A DNA stretch of 59,328 nucleotides, from contig NZ_AKIZ01000008.1 of assembly GCF_000282595.1 (NCBI RefSeq), positions 1 to 59,328 on the forward strand, written 5' to 3'. Below the pieces are notes generated by a model that did no database searches, had not been told where the DNA came from, and worked only from the letters and a program-made list of their open reading frames with translations. Positions within the stretch are counted from its first letter, which is position 1; the number at the start of each line of letters is the position of its first letter. Positions 42,665 through 52,029 of this stretch are shown piece after piece. A program made the translations under genes and the position numbers. Origin of the DNA: Phyllobacterium sp. YR531 (GTDB taxonomy: Bacteria; Pseudomonadota; Alphaproteobacteria; Rhizobiales; Rhizobiaceae).

Positions 42665-43567
42665 ATGAACAGATTCAAAATTGCCATTCTTATCAGCATA
42701 GGTCTGAATTCGGGGTGTCCAATTGAGGCGCGAGCGACCGAGAATGGCTTTAGTGCATATCCACAGGGAGTTAATACCATCTTGAACGGGCTTGTTCCAC
42801 AACCGGGACAGACTTGGATCCAGAATTATTCGACTTACTACTCCGCCAAAAGTTTTAAAGACAGCAACGGAAACAATCTCATTCCAGGATTTGATGCCGA
42901 TCTAGCGGTGGAAAGTATTCGCGTAATGCATACTTGGGATTGGCAAATTGGTCAGTTCTCTGTTAGTTCGACTATCGTCTTGCCGTTCATTCACGCAGAC
43001 ATTGATACTGCGTTTGGCGGCACCGACAACACGGAGATAGGAGATGTTTCCGTCGGCCCGATGTATCTCGGATGGTCAAATCCCGATAAGACGTTTTTCG
43101 CTTACGCAGGGCTAGAGTTCTATCTACCCTCAAAAACGGAAGTATCGAATAAGGTTTTCAGTATTTCACCAAACCTACATCTGACATGGTTGCCGGATCC
43201 GCAGCTTGAGTTATCTGGGACTATAGGCACCGAGTTTCATTTGAAAAATGAGGATACTGACTACCAGTCAGGATCGCTTTCTTACATGGATTGGGCGGTA
43301 AACTATAGAGCATTCCAGTCCTTACCCCAGTTAGCTATCGGCGTTCAGGGTTATGCAGCGAAGCAGTTCTCCGATGACAAAATCGGCGGAACGACCGTCA
43401 GCGACGGTTTTCGCCAACAGGCTTTTGCGATCGGTCCCCAACTCGTTTATGCTATCGGGAACCGCGGCGGCGGCGTCGTTCTCAAGTGGCAGCATGAGTT
43501 TGACGTTGAAAACCGGCCAGAGGGCGACAAGTTCTGGTTCCAATTTCAGGTTCCGATCGGCAATTGA
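42665..43567 (+). CDS. Outer-membrane protein, Phenol_MetA_deg (SphA)-like
   Basis: A 300-residue exported protein with an N-terminal signal (MNRFKIAILISIGLNS, cleavage after about 25 residues). Alternating beta strands with aromatic girdles follow, such as YLGWSNPDKTFFAYAGLEFYLPS and QAFAIGPQLVYAIGN. It ends in VENRPEGDKFWFQFQVPIGN, as usual for the Phenol_MetA_deg family. These proteins form outer-membrane channels encoded in aromatic-degradation loci and probably pass hydrophobic substrates. It lies between the intact Rieske operon and its decayed copy. GGGAGG precedes the ATG. Confidence 0.78.
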   Translation: MNRFKIAILISIGLNSGCPIEARATENGFSAYPQGVNTILNGLVPQPGQTWIQNYSTYYSAKSFKDSNGNNLIPGFDADLAVESIRVMHTWDWQIGQFSVSSTIVLPFIHADIDTAFGGTDNTEIGDVSVGPMYLGWSNPDKTFFAYAGLEFYLPSKTEVSNKVFSISPNLHLTWLPDPQLELSGTIGTEFHLKNEDTDYQSGSLSYMDWAVNYRAFQSLPQLAIGVQGYAAKQFSDDKIGGTTVSDGFRQQAFAIGPQLVYAIGNRGGGVVLKWQHEFDVENRPEGDKFWFQFQVPIGN

Positions 43568-43869
43568 ATCCGCGATTGCCGGCACATGGAGCGCATCTTT
43601 TTGGGTACGCCACATGTACTGTCGTTTCCAGAAAACCGACAAACGGCTGAGTGTCGGATTAGGGACTGATTTTTCAATGGGATTTTGCGGCGGGAGGCAG
43701 TCTGGTGTTACTTAGGTCCTCAAAGTCGAAAGCCCGTTCGAGAGTCGGCAGGAACTATTTTAGAAAGAGCGCGATTGGTTAGCACCTTCGCTGCGCAACA
43801 AACAGCAAACTTTTATCGACACGCCCTATAATAGTCCACGCTTTACGTGCGGGCGTCACAGAGTTGAAG
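43568..43869. other. Gene-free stretch after the outer-membrane protein
   Basis: No gene is seen. Its last 60 bases show patchy likeness to the sequence before the Rieske promoter (ACGTGCG shared at about 43844 and 39449), which suggests the duplication reached slightly upstream of the promoter. Confidence 0.4.
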
Positions 43870-43899
43870 TTGACTTAAATTGTATACCGAGTACAGTAT
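43870..43899 (+). promoter_or_regulatory. Promoter with overlapping GntR-type operator, site 5
   Basis: TTGACT (43870-43875) and TACAGT (43892-43897), 16 bases apart, are the likely promoter. Operator TTGTATACCGAGTACAGTAT (43880-43899) covers the spacer and the -10 box. It is preserved although the gene directly after it is broken. This suggests it still drives the molybdopterin oxidoreductase at 44415. Confidence 0.6.
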
Positions 43900-43927
43900 T
43901 CATAGAGCGCGGAGACGGATTTAGACA

Positions 43928-44356
43928 ATGGGAAATGTCAAAATCAGCATCGTAGAGGTGGAACCAATATGTGCAAAAACAATCCTAGACACAGACGGCT
44001 CCCAAAACTTGAATGAGCAGGAAATCAAGGCCGCGCGAAGGCGCCACCGGTATCAAAGGCATGTTACCCGCACAGAGCATCTACAAGTACGAAGTCGAAA
44101 ATGGCATCCAGTCGAGAGGGCTCTGCGTAGGCCGGCGAGACTGGGGCGAGAACTCCGGCGATTTTTTCATAACCTGCGTGTTCAGCGAACCTGTCGGATC
44201 GTTCGAAGCCAAGATAGCAGGCGTCGCGCGCTGATCAACGTGGGCCAGCGTAGACGTTCGCAGACGTGCCCTACGTTTTTTCTTTTGCGAAAGGTCGATG
44301 ACCGCTGGGTAATAACGTCAAAATTAACTCAGGGCGTAGCTGAGCATAAGCGAAGC
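43928..44356 (+). pseudogene. Decayed, internally deleted copy of the Rieske-to-NTF2 operon
   Basis: The start MGNVKISIVEVEPICAKT matches the Rieske protein at 39542 (MGNTKLSMIQSEPVQAKT). After EQEIKA the match continues in the next frame (GIKGMLPAQSIYKYEVENGIQ, then LCVGRRDWGENSGDFFITCVF), then returns to the first frame at RALINVGQ. It jumps directly to TFFLLRKVDDRWVITSKLTQGVAE, the C-terminus of the NTF2-like protein at 41523. So there are at least two frameshifts and a deletion of nearly 2 kb that removed the rest of the oxygenase, the cupin-like gene and most of the NTF2-like gene. Confidence 0.8.
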
Positions 44357-44414
44357 TAGCCTGCGTGCGTCGCAAGAGCGGCTGACTGAAACTGGCAACC
44401 ACCCGGGAATTTAT

Positions 44415-46787
44415 ATGCCGAACAACAGAACGAGCCGGGAAACCCTGACCCTGACCCATTGGGGTGCGTACCGTGTGATTTCCAGGGATGAGAGAATCTT
44501 GGCAATCAAGCCAGTTTCGGATGACCAAGAGCCATCCTTAATTGGCCAATCTCTTCTTGATACCCGGGACTGTCCAGTTCGCATTACAGCGCCGATGGTG
44601 CGCGCAAGCTATCTCGAGCGAGGACGTTTAGCCCATACGGACACGCGTGGTACAGAACCGTTTGTCGCGGTAGACTGGGCGACCGCCATCGATCTGGCGT
44701 CGACCGCTTTGCTGGACACGAGGCAAGAATACGGCAATTCGGCCATTTATGGCGGCTCATACGGTTGGGCAAGTGCAGGTCGATTTCATCATGCCCAGAG
44801 TCAGGTCCATCGCTTCCTTAAGATGTTTGGCGGCTACACAGACTCTCGGAACACGTACAGCATGGGGGCGATGGAGGTCATCCTTCCACATGTTCTTTGT
44901 GATCTCAGTACACTTTTTGCTCGAATGCCAAGCTGGGAAGAGGTCTCCCGCAATACCAGGCTCGTAATTTCCTTCGGGGGATTAGCGCTAAAAAACACGC
45001 AAGTAAATGTGGGTGGGGTCACCCGACATGATGCATTGAAAGGTATGAAACGATCTGCAGAAGCCGGCATAAAGTTCGTCAATTTTTCTCCGATCGCAGG
45101 CGACATAGTAGAGGATGTTAATCCAGAATGGATCCCCATTCGTCCTAACAGCGATATGGCTGTCATGCTCGCAATCGCCTACGTTCTGATCAAGGAAGGC
45201 TGTGTCGACTATGATTTCGTCGACCGGTGCTGCGTCGGATATGAGACGCTGCAAGCTTACATCCTTGGTCGGACGGACGGCATTCCCAAAACACCGCTGT
45301 GGGCAAGCGACTTGAGCGAGGTGCCTGCCCACACGATAGAGCAGATCGCTCGTGAGATGTCGTCCAAGCGATGCTTGATCACCGTCAGCTGGTCGGTTCA
45401 GCGGGGAGAGCATGGCGAGCAGCCGATTTGGATGGCAATTGCGCTCGCAGCGATGTCCGGCTCGATGGGGCTTCCTGGTGGCGGCATCTGCCTTGGACAG
45501 AATTCGATTCACAGCTTGGGCCACGCTGGCGCTTACCTTCCGGCAGCGTCATTGCCGCAAGGAGAGAACCCCGTAAAGAATTTCATTCCGGTTGCCCGAA
45601 TTGCCGATATGCTGCTGAATCCGGGCGGCGAGTTCGACTATAACGGGCAACGCTTGGAGTATCCCAATATTAATCTGATTTATTGGGCCGGGGGCAATCC
45701 CTTCCATCATCATCAGGATATTGGAAAATTTGTCAGGGCCTGGCGCAAGCCGGAGACGGTCATCGTACACGAGCATTACTGGACGCCCACCGCTCGTTTT
45801 GCTGACATCGTCTTTCCATCCTCGACTATGCTGGAACGAAATGACATCGGCGTGGGAATGGACGACGGGACTATCATCGCGATGAAGCAATCTGTTCCTC
45901 CACCGCCCGGAATCTTTTCCGACTTTGAGGTCTTTTCGATGCTTGCTGAGCGATTAGGATTTGGCGCGCAATTCACCGAGGGCCTGAGTGAAATAAAGTG
46001 GGTCGAAAAGCTCTATGTGCAAACTCAGGATCGATGCCATCAAATAGGGATTAAGTTACCTGATTTTGAAGAATTCTGGATGGAGGAGCGATTTACCCTC
46101 GCCCCAGGCCCGGGATTGCCTCCGATGTGCGCTGAATTGCGTTTCGATCCTGCTACTCACCCTCTATGTACGCCATCAGGAAAAATAGAGCTCTTTTCCT
46201 CCACTATCGCATCTTTCAACTATGCTGATTGTCCAGGGCATCCGACATGGATTGAACCGGACGAGTGGCTCGGCGGGAAACATGCTGAGCGCTTTCCGCT
46301 CCATTTGATTTCCAATCAACCTTCCACGCGCCTGCATAGTCAGCTCGATTTCGGCCGAACAAGCCTCTCCGGGAAAACGGGAGGGCGTGAGCCTTGCGAA
46401 TTGAACAGCTTTGATGCCAAAGCCCGAGGCATCGCTGAAGGCGATCTCGTTCGGCTGTTCAATGAACGCGGCAATTGCATTAGCGTTGTCCATATCAATA
46501 ACGGCATTCGACGTGGTGTCGTGAAGCTCTCCACGGGGGCTTGGTACGACCCCGAAATACCAGGTGACCCCACAAGCAGGTGTTTGCACGGCAATCCCAA
46601 CGTGTTGACCCGTGATAAGGGAACATCACGTCTTGCGCAGGCTACGAGTGCACATAGTTGCCTCGTGGAGATGGAATTGCTGGATGGCAAGCACATTCCT
46701 CCCGCCAAAGCGCATCGGCCGCCACGGATCATCAAGGATCGCGCTGCTAAATCACCAGGCAGCGACGATCACTTAGAGTGCAAATAG
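44415..46787 (+). CDS. Molybdopterin-dependent oxidoreductase, DMSO reductase/BisC family
   Basis: A 790-residue molybdenum enzyme of the DMSO-reductase family. LTHWGAYRV opens the protein, as in BisC and TorA. YGGSYGWASAGRFHHAQSQ (112-130) carries the serine expected to bind molybdenum (S115), and WAGGNPFHHHQD and EHYWTPTARFADIVFPS are cofactor contacts. There is no N-terminal Cys cluster motif and no twin-arginine signal. It should be a cytoplasmic enzyme with the bis-pterin cofactor as its only redox centre. Its reaction is unknown: S-oxide or N-oxide reduction, or hydroxyl transfer on an aromatic ring. The preserved operator 500 bases upstream ties it to the Rieske regulon. Confidence 0.87.
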   Translation: MPNNRTSRETLTLTHWGAYRVISRDERILAIKPVSDDQEPSLIGQSLLDTRDCPVRITAPMVRASYLERGRLAHTDTRGTEPFVAVDWATAIDLASTALLDTRQEYGNSAIYGGSYGWASAGRFHHAQSQVHRFLKMFGGYTDSRNTYSMGAMEVILPHVLCDLSTLFARMPSWEEVSRNTRLVISFGGLALKNTQVNVGGVTRHDALKGMKRSAEAGIKFVNFSPIAGDIVEDVNPEWIPIRPNSDMAVMLAIAYVLIKEGCVDYDFVDRCCVGYETLQAYILGRTDGIPKTPLWASDLSEVPAHTIEQIAREMSSKRCLITVSWSVQRGEHGEQPIWMAIALAAMSGSMGLPGGGICLGQNSIHSLGHAGAYLPAASLPQGENPVKNFIPVARIADMLLNPGGEFDYNGQRLEYPNINLIYWAGGNPFHHHQDIGKFVRAWRKPETVIVHEHYWTPTARFADIVFPSSTMLERNDIGVGMDDGTIIAMKQSVPPPPGIFSDFEVFSMLAERLGFGAQFTEGLSEIKWVEKLYVQTQDRCHQIGIKLPDFEEFWMEERFTLAPGPGLPPMCAELRFDPATHPLCTPSGKIELFSSTIASFNYADCPGHPTWIEPDEWLGGKHAERFPLHLISNQPSTRLHSQLDFGRTSLSGKTGGREPCELNSFDAKARGIAEGDLVRLFNERGNCISVVHINNGIRRGVVKLSTGAWYDPEIPGDPTSRCLHGNPNVLTRDKGTSRLAQATSAHSCLVEMELLDGKHIPPAKAHRPPRIIKDRAAKSPGSDDHLECK

Positions 46788-46957
46788 TTTTCAGTCGGGC
46801 TGGCGTACGATCGATCAATCGCTGGTGCTTTGCACACAGCTGTCACCGATTGAGCACATCGACCCCGCGCTCTGCCAACGGACGGAGGTTACCTTTATTT
46901 ATCGATATGACCACCCAAAGCAGTGTTGTACCCTTTAATTCGCAAGTTGCGAACACG

Positions 46958-47040
46958 AACTTGCTGCTGCTTCGTTACCATGTCCGTTTGGATAGCAAAG
47001 GCAGGCCTCTCATCATGCTGCTCAGCGACGGACTGAGAAC
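46958..47040 (+). mobile_element. Possible IS5-like transposase fragment
   Basis: The frame reading LLLLRYHVRLDSKGRPLIMLLSDG resembles the conserved central part of IS5/IS427-group transposases (TK-HA-D--GRP----L--G). It has no start, ends at the kynA border, and lacks the DDE remainder. It is probably a relic of an insertion at the boundary between the molybdoenzyme region and the tryptophan operon. Confidence 0.35.
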
Positions 47041-47044
47041 GAAC

Positions 47045-47884
47045 CTAGAGTTCGGTCCTCAGAGCCCACAGCTCGGGAAACAATTGGACCTCCAGCATTC
47101 GCTTCAGGTAGGAGACTCCACCCGTCCCACCGGTGCCGCGCTTGAAGCCGATCACCCGTTCTACTGTCGTAACGTGGTTGAAGCGCCACCTGCGAAAGTA
47201 ATCCTCAAAATCGACCAGCTTCTCGGCAAGCTCATAAACCGCCCAGTGCCTCTCGGGATCCTGATACACTTGTGTCCAGGCGGAACGCACCTGCGGGCTT
47301 TCCTGCCTCATCGTCCGCCAGTCGCCACGCCGGGCGTCGATCCCAACGTCAAAACCCTCTCGGGCGAGAAGCAGGATTGCCTCATCGTAAAGGCTCGGAG
47401 CTGCAAGTATCGCGTCCAGCGTCGCAATAACTTCCGGTCTGTGCTCATGAGGTTTGAGCATGGCCAGATTGCGGTTACCGGCGAGAAACTCGATAGCCCG
47501 GTACTGGAAAGACTGAAATCCGGATGACATTCCGAGATACGGTCGAAACTGCGTATACTCACTGGGTGTCATGGTCCGCAGCACATCCCAGGCATTGTTC
47601 AACTGCTCAAATATGCGGCTGACACGGGCGAGGTTCTTCAATGCAGGATGCAGCCTGCCATCATGAATCGATGCCATTGCCGACCTGATTTCATGGACAG
47701 CAAGCTTCATCCACAATTCCGAAGTCTGATGCTGAATGATGAACAACAGCTCATCGTGCGCTGGGGAAAGAGTTTCCTGGGCGTCAAGCACCTTTTCCAG
47801 TTGAAGATAATCGCTGTAGGACATCCGTCCTTTGAAGGACATCTGCGCGCCTTCTGCGGCGGGATCATAAGCTTCAGTGCTCAT
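47045..47884 (-). CDS. kynA: Tryptophan 2,3-dioxygenase
   Basis: A 279-residue haem dioxygenase that opens the indole ring of tryptophan to N-formylkynurenine. Diagnostic blocks are [21 protein letters not shown] (with the distal H52), [46 protein letters not shown] (with the haem histidine), and [11 protein letters not shown]. The length matches bacterial TDO. The ATG overlaps the stop of kynU by 4 bases. It is the last gene of the seven-gene operon 53927-47045. Confidence 0.96.
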   Translation of the reverse strand: MSTEAYDPAAEGAQMSFKGRMSYSDYLQLEKVLDAQETLSPAHDELLFIIQHQTSELWMKLAVHEIRSAMASIHDGRLHPALKNLARVSRIFEQLNNAWDVLRTMTPSEYTQFRPYLGMSSGFQSFQYRAIEFLAGNRNLAMLKPHEHRPEVIATLDAILAAPSLYDEAILLLAREGFDVGIDARRGDWRTMRQESPQVRSAWTQVYQDPERHWAVYELAEKLVDFEDYFRRWRFNHVTTVERVIGFKRGTGGTGGVSYLKRMLEVQLFPELWALRTEL

Positions 47885-49065
47885 GTCACATCCATTTTAC
47901 TTTTGAATCTCGGAGAATCCCATGATCTGGACACCATAATTTGCTCCAGCACGTCGACAGACCGCATGACATCCCCCTCGTCGATGTAAAGGGGGGTGAA
48001 ACCAAACCGCAGGACATCGGGGGCCCGAAAATCGCCAATAACGTCGCGGGCAATCAACGCCTGCATAATGCCGTAGCCTTCAGGATGGCGGAATGACACC
48101 TGGCTGCCCCGCTTGGAGCTATCTCGTGGGGATGCCAGGGAAAGGTCGGGACAACGGCTCTCAACTTCGCGGATGAATAAGTCGCTAAGGGCAATTGATT
48201 TTGCCCGGACTTCTCCCATATCCACCCGATCCCACACATCAAGGGCGGCACTAAGAATGCTCAATGCAATAACCGGCGGGGTTCCAACACGCATGCGTTC
48301 TATACCCACGCCGGCTCGATAGTCCAGATCGAAGGCGAAGGGCTGAGCATGCCCCATCCAACCCGAAAGGGCCGGTCTGGCTTCATCGGCGTGTTCGGGG
48401 GAGACGTAGATGAAGGCCGGGGCACCCGGCCCACCATTGAGGTACTTATAGGTGCATCCCACGGCGAAATCTGCTTTGGCGCTGCTAACATCAACGGGAA
48501 TGGCTCCTGCAGAATGCGCAAGATCCCAGATCGCGAGGGCACCTGCCTGATGGGCTTTGCGTGTCAACGCCTTCATATCGTGAAGTCGTCCTGTACGGTA
48601 GTCAACCTCTGTTAGCATGACGACAGCAACAGTCTCGTCAATTGCTGCCTCAACATCCTCCGGATCAACCACTTTTAGGACGTAACCCCGGTCGAGTGAC
48701 TTCAACAGTCCCTGAGCGATATACAGGTCAGAAGGAAAATTGCCGGTATCCGATATGACGACACGACGCTGCTTTCTCAACTCCAGTGCAGATGCCAGAG
48801 CTTGGTGGACCTTGATGGAAAGTGTGTCGCCCATAACGACTGTTCCGGCTGGCGCACCGATCAACCTGCCTATTCGGTCACCAACCTGGCCGGGTTGTCT
48901 ATACCATCCGGCAGTATTCCAGCCCTTGATCAGCTGGGCGCCCCATTCATCGACAATCACCTTGCTGGCTGCATCTGCCGCCGCTGCAGGGAGTGGACCC
49001 AATGAGTTTCCATCAAGATAAATCATGCCCTCCGGCAGATGGAAAAAGTCACGCATGCTCGACAT
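47881..49065 (-). CDS. kynU: Kynureninase
   Basis: A 394-residue PLP enzyme that cleaves kynurenine to anthranilate and alanine. The start [11 protein letters not shown] is diagnostic. [13 protein letters not shown] gives the PLP aspartate, and K207 in [16 protein letters not shown] is the PLP lysine. AAGGAGG lies 5 bases before the ATG at 49065. The start lies 17 bases inside the upstream M20 gene, showing tight coupling. The anthranilate could enter the catechol operon at 33650-37904 only if an anthranilate oxygenase is present; none is obvious in this window. Confidence 0.96.
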   Translation of the reverse strand: MSSMRDFFHLPEGMIYLDGNSLGPLPAAAADAASKVIVDEWGAQLIKGWNTAGWYRQPGQVGDRIGRLIGAPAGTVVMGDTLSIKVHQALASALELRKQRRVVISDTGNFPSDLYIAQGLLKSLDRGYVLKVVDPEDVEAAIDETVAVVMLTEVDYRTGRLHDMKALTRKAHQAGALAIWDLAHSAGAIPVDVSSAKADFAVGCTYKYLNGGPGAPAFIYVSPEHADEARPALSGWMGHAQPFAFDLDYRAGVGIERMRVGTPPVIALSILSAALDVWDRVDMGEVRAKSIALSDLFIREVESRCPDLSLASPRDSSKRGSQVSFRHPEGYGIMQALIARDVIGDFRAPDVLRFGFTPLYIDEGDVMRSVDVLEQIMVSRSWDSPRFKSKMDVT

Positions 49066-50263
49066 CTTCGCCTCCTTGTCCTGCAAGGAGATAACGCTCG
49101 GCCAATCTCGCCCAGAGAGCGGCCCCGACAGTGAGGTTTTCATCGTTAAAATCATATTGCGGACTATGCAGCGGTGCGGATTTTTCACCATTACCAAGCC
49201 GCAGAAAGCAGCCTGGTTTGTGCTCCAGGAAATAGGCAAAATCCTCGCTACCCGGGATCAAGGGGCATACGGAAACGCGATCGGCACCGACGAGCTCCGT
49301 CACTACCTTTGTTGCAAAGGCCGTTTCTTGTTCCGAGTTGGAAACAACAGGATATCCCAATTCGTATTCGACCTCAGCGGTCGCACCGTGTGCTTCGGCA
49401 ATGGAAGCAGCAAGTTGTCTTATCCGTTGCTCAAGAAGTGAGCGAACCTGGGACGAGAACGACCTGACGCTGACTGAAATCTCGGCCTGGTCCGGGATGA
49501 CATTCGAGGCGGAGCCACCACGGATCGTACCGACTGTTACCACGGCAGTTTCGATAGGATTGATACTCCGCGATACAACGGTCTGTAACGACATCACGAG
49601 GTTCGAAACGGCCACGATCGGGTCGATCGTAAGATGGGGCCGCGAGGCATGGCCACCACGTCCTTTGATCTTTATTCGGACTGTATCTCCTGCAGCCATC
49701 AGAGCTCCCGAGCGCATAAGAAAAGTTCCAGCGGGTGCCCCTGGATGATTATGCAATCCAAAGATTGCATCGCACGGAAACCGTTGGAACAAACCATCGG
49801 CGATCATCCTTTGTGCGCCGCTGTTGGAACCGGCTTCCTCCGCGGGTTGAAAGATAAGGTTGACAGTTCCGTTGAATCTGCGAGTGCGCGCAAGATATTC
49901 CGCCGCGCCAAGCAGCATGGCGGTATGGCCGTCGTGACCGCAAGCATGCATCTTGCCGGGTGAACGGCTGACATAGGAGACCCCCGTCGCTTCCTCAATC
50001 GGCAGTGCATCCATATCGGCGCGAATCGCAATGCTACGGGTGCCGTCTCCCTGCTGCAACCGTCCGACAACCCCGAGCCCGCCAATATTACGGTGTACCT
50101 CATAACCCCATTCTTCAAGCTTTTCAGCGACATACGCCGCCGTCTGGTGTTCTTCAAAGGAAAGTTCCGGGTTGGAATGCAGGCTCTGCCGGATGTGTCG
50201 AAGCTCATCACGGCGCAAGGCGAAGTCCGAAAGTTCCGCAAAATTGCCCGGTTGTATTGTCAT
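49049..50263 (-). CDS. M20D family amidohydrolase (HipO/IAA-amino-acid hydrolase-like)
   Basis: A 404-residue metal-dependent amidohydrolase. MHACGHDGHTAMLLGAAEYLA holds the metal histidine and aspartate, and FQPAEEAGSNSGAQRMIADGLF holds the glutamates. The region before the C-terminus (GSEDFAYFLEHKPGCFLRLGN) completes the site. Relatives release amino acids from acyl conjugates such as hippurate or indole-acetyl-amino acids. Its place between the ABC transporter and kynU suggests it frees tryptophan or kynurenine from an N-acyl form, or replaces the missing kynurenine formamidase. Both ideas are inference. Confidence 0.88.
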   Translation of the reverse strand: MTIQPGNFAELSDFALRRDELRHIRQSLHSNPELSFEEHQTAAYVAEKLEEWGYEVHRNIGGLGVVGRLQQGDGTRSIAIRADMDALPIEEATGVSYVSRSPGKMHACGHDGHTAMLLGAAEYLARTRRFNGTVNLIFQPAEEAGSNSGAQRMIADGLFQRFPCDAIFGLHNHPGAPAGTFLMRSGALMAAGDTVRIKIKGRGGHASRPHLTIDPIVAVSNLVMSLQTVVSRSINPIETAVVTVGTIRGGSASNVIPDQAEISVSVRSFSSQVRSLLEQRIRQLAASIAEAHGATAEVEYELGYPVVSNSEQETAFATKVVTELVGADRVSVCPLIPGSEDFAYFLEHKPGCFLRLGNGEKSAPLHSPQYDFNDENLTVGAALWARLAERYLLAGQGGEDVEHA

Positions 50264-50306
50264 GATTTTTACCCGTTGTAGAGCAGATCGCTCTGCTTGA
50301 GGGACA

Positions 50307-51086
50307 TTAGATGAAGCGGCTAAGGAAACTGCGAGTGCGCGGATGCTGCGGCCGGGAAATCACCTCCTCTGGCGGCCCGACTTCTACGACGCTGCCGTCG
50401 TCCATAAATACGACGCGATCCGCAGCTTCTCGAGCAAAGCCGATCTCATGTGTAACGACGATCATTGTCAGGCCCTGGCTCGCAAGATCGCGCATCGTCG
50501 TTAGCACTTCTCCCACCAGCTCCGGATCAAGGGCAGAAGTCGGCTCGTCGAAAAGCAACAACTTGGGCTGGATAGCAAGTGCGCGCGCAATCGCGACGCG
50601 TTGCTGCTGTCCACCCGACAGCTGGCGTGGATAGGAGTTCACTTTCTCCGAAAGGCCAACACGTGCAAGAAGCTCCGTTGCATAGCGGCGGGCTTCTTTA
50701 CTGTTCTGGCCATGAACGCCAACGGGCGCTTCTATCACGTTTTCCAGAGCTGTCATGTGAGGATAGAGATTGAACTGCTGGAATACCATGCCGATTTTGC
50801 GGCGCTGGGCAGCAATCGCTCGGTTGGGTAGCTTGTCGAGTCTCCCTTTCTGCAACCTATAACCGATCTGTTCACCGTCAACTTCGATCAATCCCTGGTT
50901 AATCGATTCCAGATGGTTGATGCAGCGCAGAAAGGTTGACTTGCCTGAACCGGAAGGCCCGAGAATGGTCACCACCTCGCCACTGGCAACATCGAGGTCG
51001 ATCCCCTTGAGAACCTCAAGCGGGCCGAAAGACTTGTGAACGTTTCGTGCACGCACAAGGGGCGTGTTGGCAATCGCTGGGCTCAT
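50307..51086 (-). CDS. Polar amino-acid ABC transporter, ATPase subunit
   Basis: A 259-residue ATPase of the GlnQ/HisP group. Walker A is GPSGSGKST, the Q-loop is FQQFNLYPHMT, the signature is LSGGQQQR, Walker B is LLLFDEPTSALDPE, and the switch is THE. It is encoded next to its permease (4-base overlap) and binding protein. It powers uptake into the tryptophan degradation operon, so tryptophan, kynurenine or a conjugate is the likely load. Confidence 0.95.
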   Translation of the reverse strand: MSPAIANTPLVRARNVHKSFGPLEVLKGIDLDVASGEVVTILGPSGSGKSTFLRCINHLESINQGLIEVDGEQIGYRLQKGRLDKLPNRAIAAQRRKIGMVFQQFNLYPHMTALENVIEAPVGVHGQNSKEARRYATELLARVGLSEKVNSYPRQLSGGQQQRVAIARALAIQPKLLLFDEPTSALDPELVGEVLTTMRDLASQGLTMIVVTHEIGFAREAADRVVFMDDGSVVEVGPPEEVISRPQHPRTRSFLSRFI

Positions 51087-52021
51087 GCGGCATCTCCAGT
51101 TAATGCGGTTTCCGGCTCTTTACGCGCTGCAAGCTGCTGTCCACGATCGCCTCGGCTGTAATAGCGCTCGATCGCACCCTGTCCCACATTAAGGACCGAG
51201 GTAATCAGGAGATACCAGACTACGGCCACCAACAGCATCGGTATGACCTCGAATGTCCGGTTATAGATTGACTGTACGGAATAAAGGAGGTCGGCCATGG
51301 CAATAACACTGACCAGTGAGGTGGCCTTGATCATGCTGATGAGCTGGTTTCCTGTCGGCGGCACGATCGAACGCATTGCCTGAGGAAGGATAATCCGCCG
51401 TAGCGCACGAGCTCTCGTCATTCCGAAGGCTTCGGCTGTTTCTGACTGTCCCCTGTCGACCGAAAGCAAGCCTCCACGAATGATCTCGGCCATGTACGCT
51501 GCCTCGTTCAATGCAAGGCCGATGATAGCTGCGGTCACGGGAGTCACGAGATCGTTTGTGTTCCAGCTTGCGAGAGTCGGGCCGAACGGAATCCCGATCG
51601 ACAATTTTGGAAAGAGCGTCGAAAGATTATACCAGAAGATCAACTGTACGAGCAGTGGTGTTCCCCGGAAGAACCAGATGAACAGAGAGGACAGAGACGA
51701 CGCCAGCCGATCTTTTGACATGCGGGCGACCGCCAGCAACAGTCCGAGAATAACACCAAGTACCATTGCAACGACAGTCAATCCGAGCGTGACCGTCAAC
51801 CCCTGTATGACCGCCGGGTCAAAGAAGTATTGTGCGACGATGGGCCACCCAAAATTCTTGTTCGTTCCCACCGTGTAAGCAAATCCACCGCCGATGGCGA
51901 GCGCCAGCGTCCAAAGACCGATGCGGTCAAACCGTAACGGTTTATGCGCAAGCTGGACGTCACGCAGCGCATCTTCGCCTTCAGTGAGCAGTGTTTGCCC
52001 GTGCTTCATCGCGTTGTTCAT
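51083..52021 (-). CDS. Polar amino-acid ABC transporter, permease subunit
   Basis: A 312-residue inner-membrane permease of the HisM/GlnP family with about five segments. The N-terminal GLTVTLGLTVVAMVLGVILGLLLA and the ATPase-docking loop EAFGMTRARALRRIILPQAMR are typical. The N-terminal extension of about 55 residues before the first family segment is longer than usual. One permease gene is present, so it probably works as a homodimer. The binding-protein gene ends 8 bases upstream. Confidence 0.93.
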   Translation of the reverse strand: MNNAMKHGQTLLTEGEDALRDVQLAHKPLRFDRIGLWTLALAIGGGFAYTVGTNKNFGWPIVAQYFFDPAVIQGLTVTLGLTVVAMVLGVILGLLLAVARMSKDRLASSLSSLFIWFFRGTPLLVQLIFWYNLSTLFPKLSIGIPFGPTLASWNTNDLVTPVTAAIIGLALNEAAYMAEIIRGGLLSVDRGQSETAEAFGMTRARALRRIILPQAMRSIVPPTGNQLISMIKATSLVSVIAMADLLYSVQSIYNRTFEVIPMLLVAVVWYLLITSVLNVGQGAIERYYSRGDRGQQLAARKEPETALTGDAA

Positions 52022-52029
52022 TTTTGATC

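Noticed and set aside
42455-42802. Open frame of 115 codons on minus
   Set aside because: It overlaps the start of the outer-membrane protein gene and has no motif or ribosome site. It may be a relic, but nothing supports a call.
46778-47527. Open frame of 249 codons on plus after the molybdoenzyme
   Set aside because: Most of it is antisense to kynA. Only the part before 47045 was kept, as a possible transposase relic.
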